7,610 nt of DNA from Planctomycetota bacterium (GTDB taxonomy: Bacteria; Planctomycetota; Phycisphaerae; Sedimentisphaerales; Anaerobacaceae). This document shows, piece by piece, positions 6,084-7,610 of this stretch. The stretch covers positions 1 to 7,610 of the forward strand of contig JADFHU010000251.1 of the NCBI GenBank assembly GCA_022567055.1, given 5' to 3'. The translations under genes and the position numbers were made by a program. The notes beneath the pieces are model-generated. The model saw only the letters and a program-made list of their open reading frames with translations. It was not told where the DNA came from and did not search any database. How positions within the stretch are numbered: the first letter of the stretch is position 1; every line of letters begins with the position of its first letter.

Positions 6084-7610
6084 TTACTGCATCAACGCAA
6101 TGGCATCGAGCAATGCGCCGTCTTCGCGCCGTGCGAGCGTGTGGGTTCCCGCTGCGAGGGTGAATTCCACCACACTGTCGCCATCGTCACTACTGCCGAC
6201 CTCGTTCCAGTGCCAGGTGTCACCGTCTTGGATGTCGCTGAAGCGCACCCAGCCACTGGCATGGTTCGTGGTGTTGGTCGCCATGCCCGGGACCCGGAGC
6301 CAGAAGGAGTTGCTTCCACCGGTGATGATCACACGGATGGCAAGCCGGTACACACCGTCCTCGGGGACGTCGAAGCTATACGTCGCAACGCCATCGGCTG
6401 GAGGATTGCCGTTCTCGTCGCCAATGCCGTCTACCGTGCCAATATGCTGACCTGCGGAGGCAGTGGGATTATCCGAGAAGACCTGCAGCGGTGCGGTAAT
6501 CGTACCCGATTCGGCCTCCAACCAGCTTAGCGGCTGGGACGCTGTCGGTGCGTTCTCAACGAGTTGGATACTATCCACGTAGAGCACACCCATTGCGCCC
6601 GCGCCTTCGACGCCAATCGTCAGGCTCCTGACGCGCGCGGCATCCGCTACGGCGGAGAGGTCTATGGTCCATTGGGTCCAAAGATCCCATCCCGGGGGCA
6701 GGCCTGCGCCACCCTCATACACCACCTTGGTGTCGTTGATCTTCACATACACTTGGCCGCCACCGGTATTGTCCGCCCCTCGATTGAGGTAAAGCACCAG
6801 GCTCTGAACGCCATGCCCGGTCCAATCCATCGGGGCATCGAAGGTACGCGTCGCCTCTGAAACCGAGGCGGTGCGGTTGTCATAGTCTATGGGAAGCGAT
6901 TGACTGCCGGCATGGACTATGCCGGTCTCCGGGATACCTGCTGCGCCACCCACCAGGGAACCATTGGCTGGATCGTCAAAACCGTCGATCCACGTGGCCC
7001 AGATCTCGAGGAATTCCTCGTCCTTATAGCTCTCCATGTCGTCGATGATGATGGCTTCGACTGTTGTGAAGCTCCAGACATCGCCAGTCCAGATGCTCGG
7101 AGCCATGGCCTCATTGACCTCATCCACACGCCAGGAATAGGTCTGATCCAATTGCAGGTCCAAGGCCAGCGTGTCGAAGCTGCTTTCGCTGACACTGCCG
7201 GCCAGGGACAGACTATCGGCGTCGGTCCCAACGTATACATCGTGGCTGCCCGCCTCCCGTCCATCACGACCCCATGCTAAGGTGACGTCGGGCGACACAT
7301 CGGTGGCGCCGGTTTCCGGATTTGGCCTGGTGGCAAACGTTGGTATGTAGTAAAAGCGTACCTCACTCAGGCTGGCCTGAGGTGCAATCCCCTGAACACT
7401 GTTGACGGTCACGCGAACATGCTGGGCCATGACACCACCGAAATCGATGGTATTGTTGTGGGCATAGCCATCGATACCCGTCGCCTGGGCCAAGGGCCCG
7501 ACGCCGTCGAGAACGGTCCAGTTCTCGCCGTCGAGGGAGTGCTCGATGACCACATCCTTGGCGCCGAATCCCACGAAGGCCTCGATGAGCTGATTCGAGT
7601 TCCAGATCCA
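6084..7610 (-). CDS. Multidomain carbohydrate-binding surface protein, C-terminal 508 residues, cut by the right edge
   Basis: The minus-strand frame is open from the window edge to the TAA at 6086-6084; the true start lies outside. Numbering from the edge, residues 1-90 fit the end of an F5/8-type C (discoidin-like) domain (WIWNSNQ at the start, then VGFGAKDVVIEHSLDGENW and LSEVRFYYIP). Residues 95-183 are an Ig/fibronectin-like module (RPNPETGATDV, HDVYVGTD, YSWRVDEVN, WSFTT). Residues 186-352 form a jelly-roll module beginning IIIDDMESY, with GSQSLPIDYDN, YVKINDTKVVYEGGAG and LYVDSIQLVE. Residues 362-508 resemble a CBM6/35-type binding domain: LEAESG at the start, YSFDVPEDGVYRLAIRV, then TLAAGTHTLARREDGALLDA. 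No catalytic residues are seen here; an enzyme domain could lie outside. The order of modules is typical of extracellular proteins of Planctomycetota and relatives. The esterase frame begins two bases after its stop, so they were probably cotranscribed. Confidence 0.88.
   Translation of the reverse strand, partial: WIWNSNQLIEAFVGFGAKDVVIEHSLDGENWTVLDGVGPLAQATGIDGYAHNNTIDFGGVMAQHVRVTVNSVQGIAPQASLSEVRFYYIPTFATRPNPETGATDVSPDVTLAWGRDGREAGSHDVYVGTDADSLSLAGSVSESSFDTLALDLQLDQTYSWRVDEVNEAMAPSIWTGDVWSFTTVEAIIIDDMESYKDEEFLEIWATWIDGFDDPANGSLVGGAAGIPETGIVHAGSQSLPIDYDNRTASVSEATRTFDAPMDWTGHGVQSLVLYLNRGADNTGGGQVYVKINDTKVVYEGGAGLPPGWDLWTQWTIDLSAVADAARVRSLTIGVEGAGAMGVLYVDSIQLVENAPTASQPLSWLEAESGTITAPLQVFSDNPTASAGQHIGTVDGIGDENGNPPADGVATYSFDVPEDGVYRLAIRVIITGGSNSFWLRVPGMATNTTNHASGWVRFSDIQDGDTWHWNEVGSSDDGDSVVEFTLAAGTHTLARREDGALLDAIALMQ

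Noticed and set aside
6070..7280. Several 98-129 codon plus-strand frames opposite the right-edge protein
   Set aside because: They are antisense shadows of a GC-rich gene whose modules are clearly recognised on the minus strand.

Overview
The window looks like chromosomal accessory DNA from a polysaccharide-degrading bacterium of the PVC group, most likely Planctomycetota (Phycisphaerae-like), with Kiritimatiellota or Verrucomicrobiota as alternatives. The grounds are several secreted sulfatases in a few kilobases, a LamG (concanavalin A-like) surface protein, and a multidomain protein with F5/8-type C, Ig-like, jelly-roll and CBM6/35-like modules of a kind common in those phyla. This placement comes from remembered protein styles, not from a marker gene.

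Layout, left to right. (1) 1-853, minus: N-terminal part of a secreted LamG protein that leaves the window on the left. (2) 854-1760: a decayed arylsulfatase fragment on the minus strand (about 1042-1476), preceded by a small hairpin cluster (883-996) and followed by a long imperfect palindrome (1546-1612). (3) 1761-2048, plus: a sulfatase reduced to its two ends, with signal peptide and first strand joined directly to the C-terminal tail. (4) 2058-2086: a short palindromic repeat. (5) 2156-3577, plus: the only intact sulfatase, iduronate-2-sulfatase-like, with all expected catalytic motifs. (6) 3583-3606: a strong hairpin between convergent genes. (7) 3707-4686, minus: a second iduronate-2-sulfatase-like gene that lost its catalytic-cysteine region and is frameshifted. 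(8) 4789-6081, minus: a carbohydrate-esterase-like alpha/beta hydrolase interrupted by one amber codon five codons after the nucleophile serine. (9) 6084-7610, minus: C-terminal 508 residues of a multidomain carbohydrate-binding surface protein that enters from the right.

The minus-strand genes from the right edge to 3707 are codirectional and closely spaced: binding protein, esterase, sulfatase. This reads as an operon for binding, de-esterifying and desulfating an acylated, sulfated polysaccharide, now largely decayed. The plus-strand sulfatase is the only complete catabolic enzyme left. The main message is a sulfatase graveyard: four sulfatase loci in 3.7 kb, three of them broken, two by large internal deletions that kept the signal peptide. 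I see no CRISPR array, tRNA, rRNA, transposase or phage gene, and no convincing previously undescribed multi-gene system.
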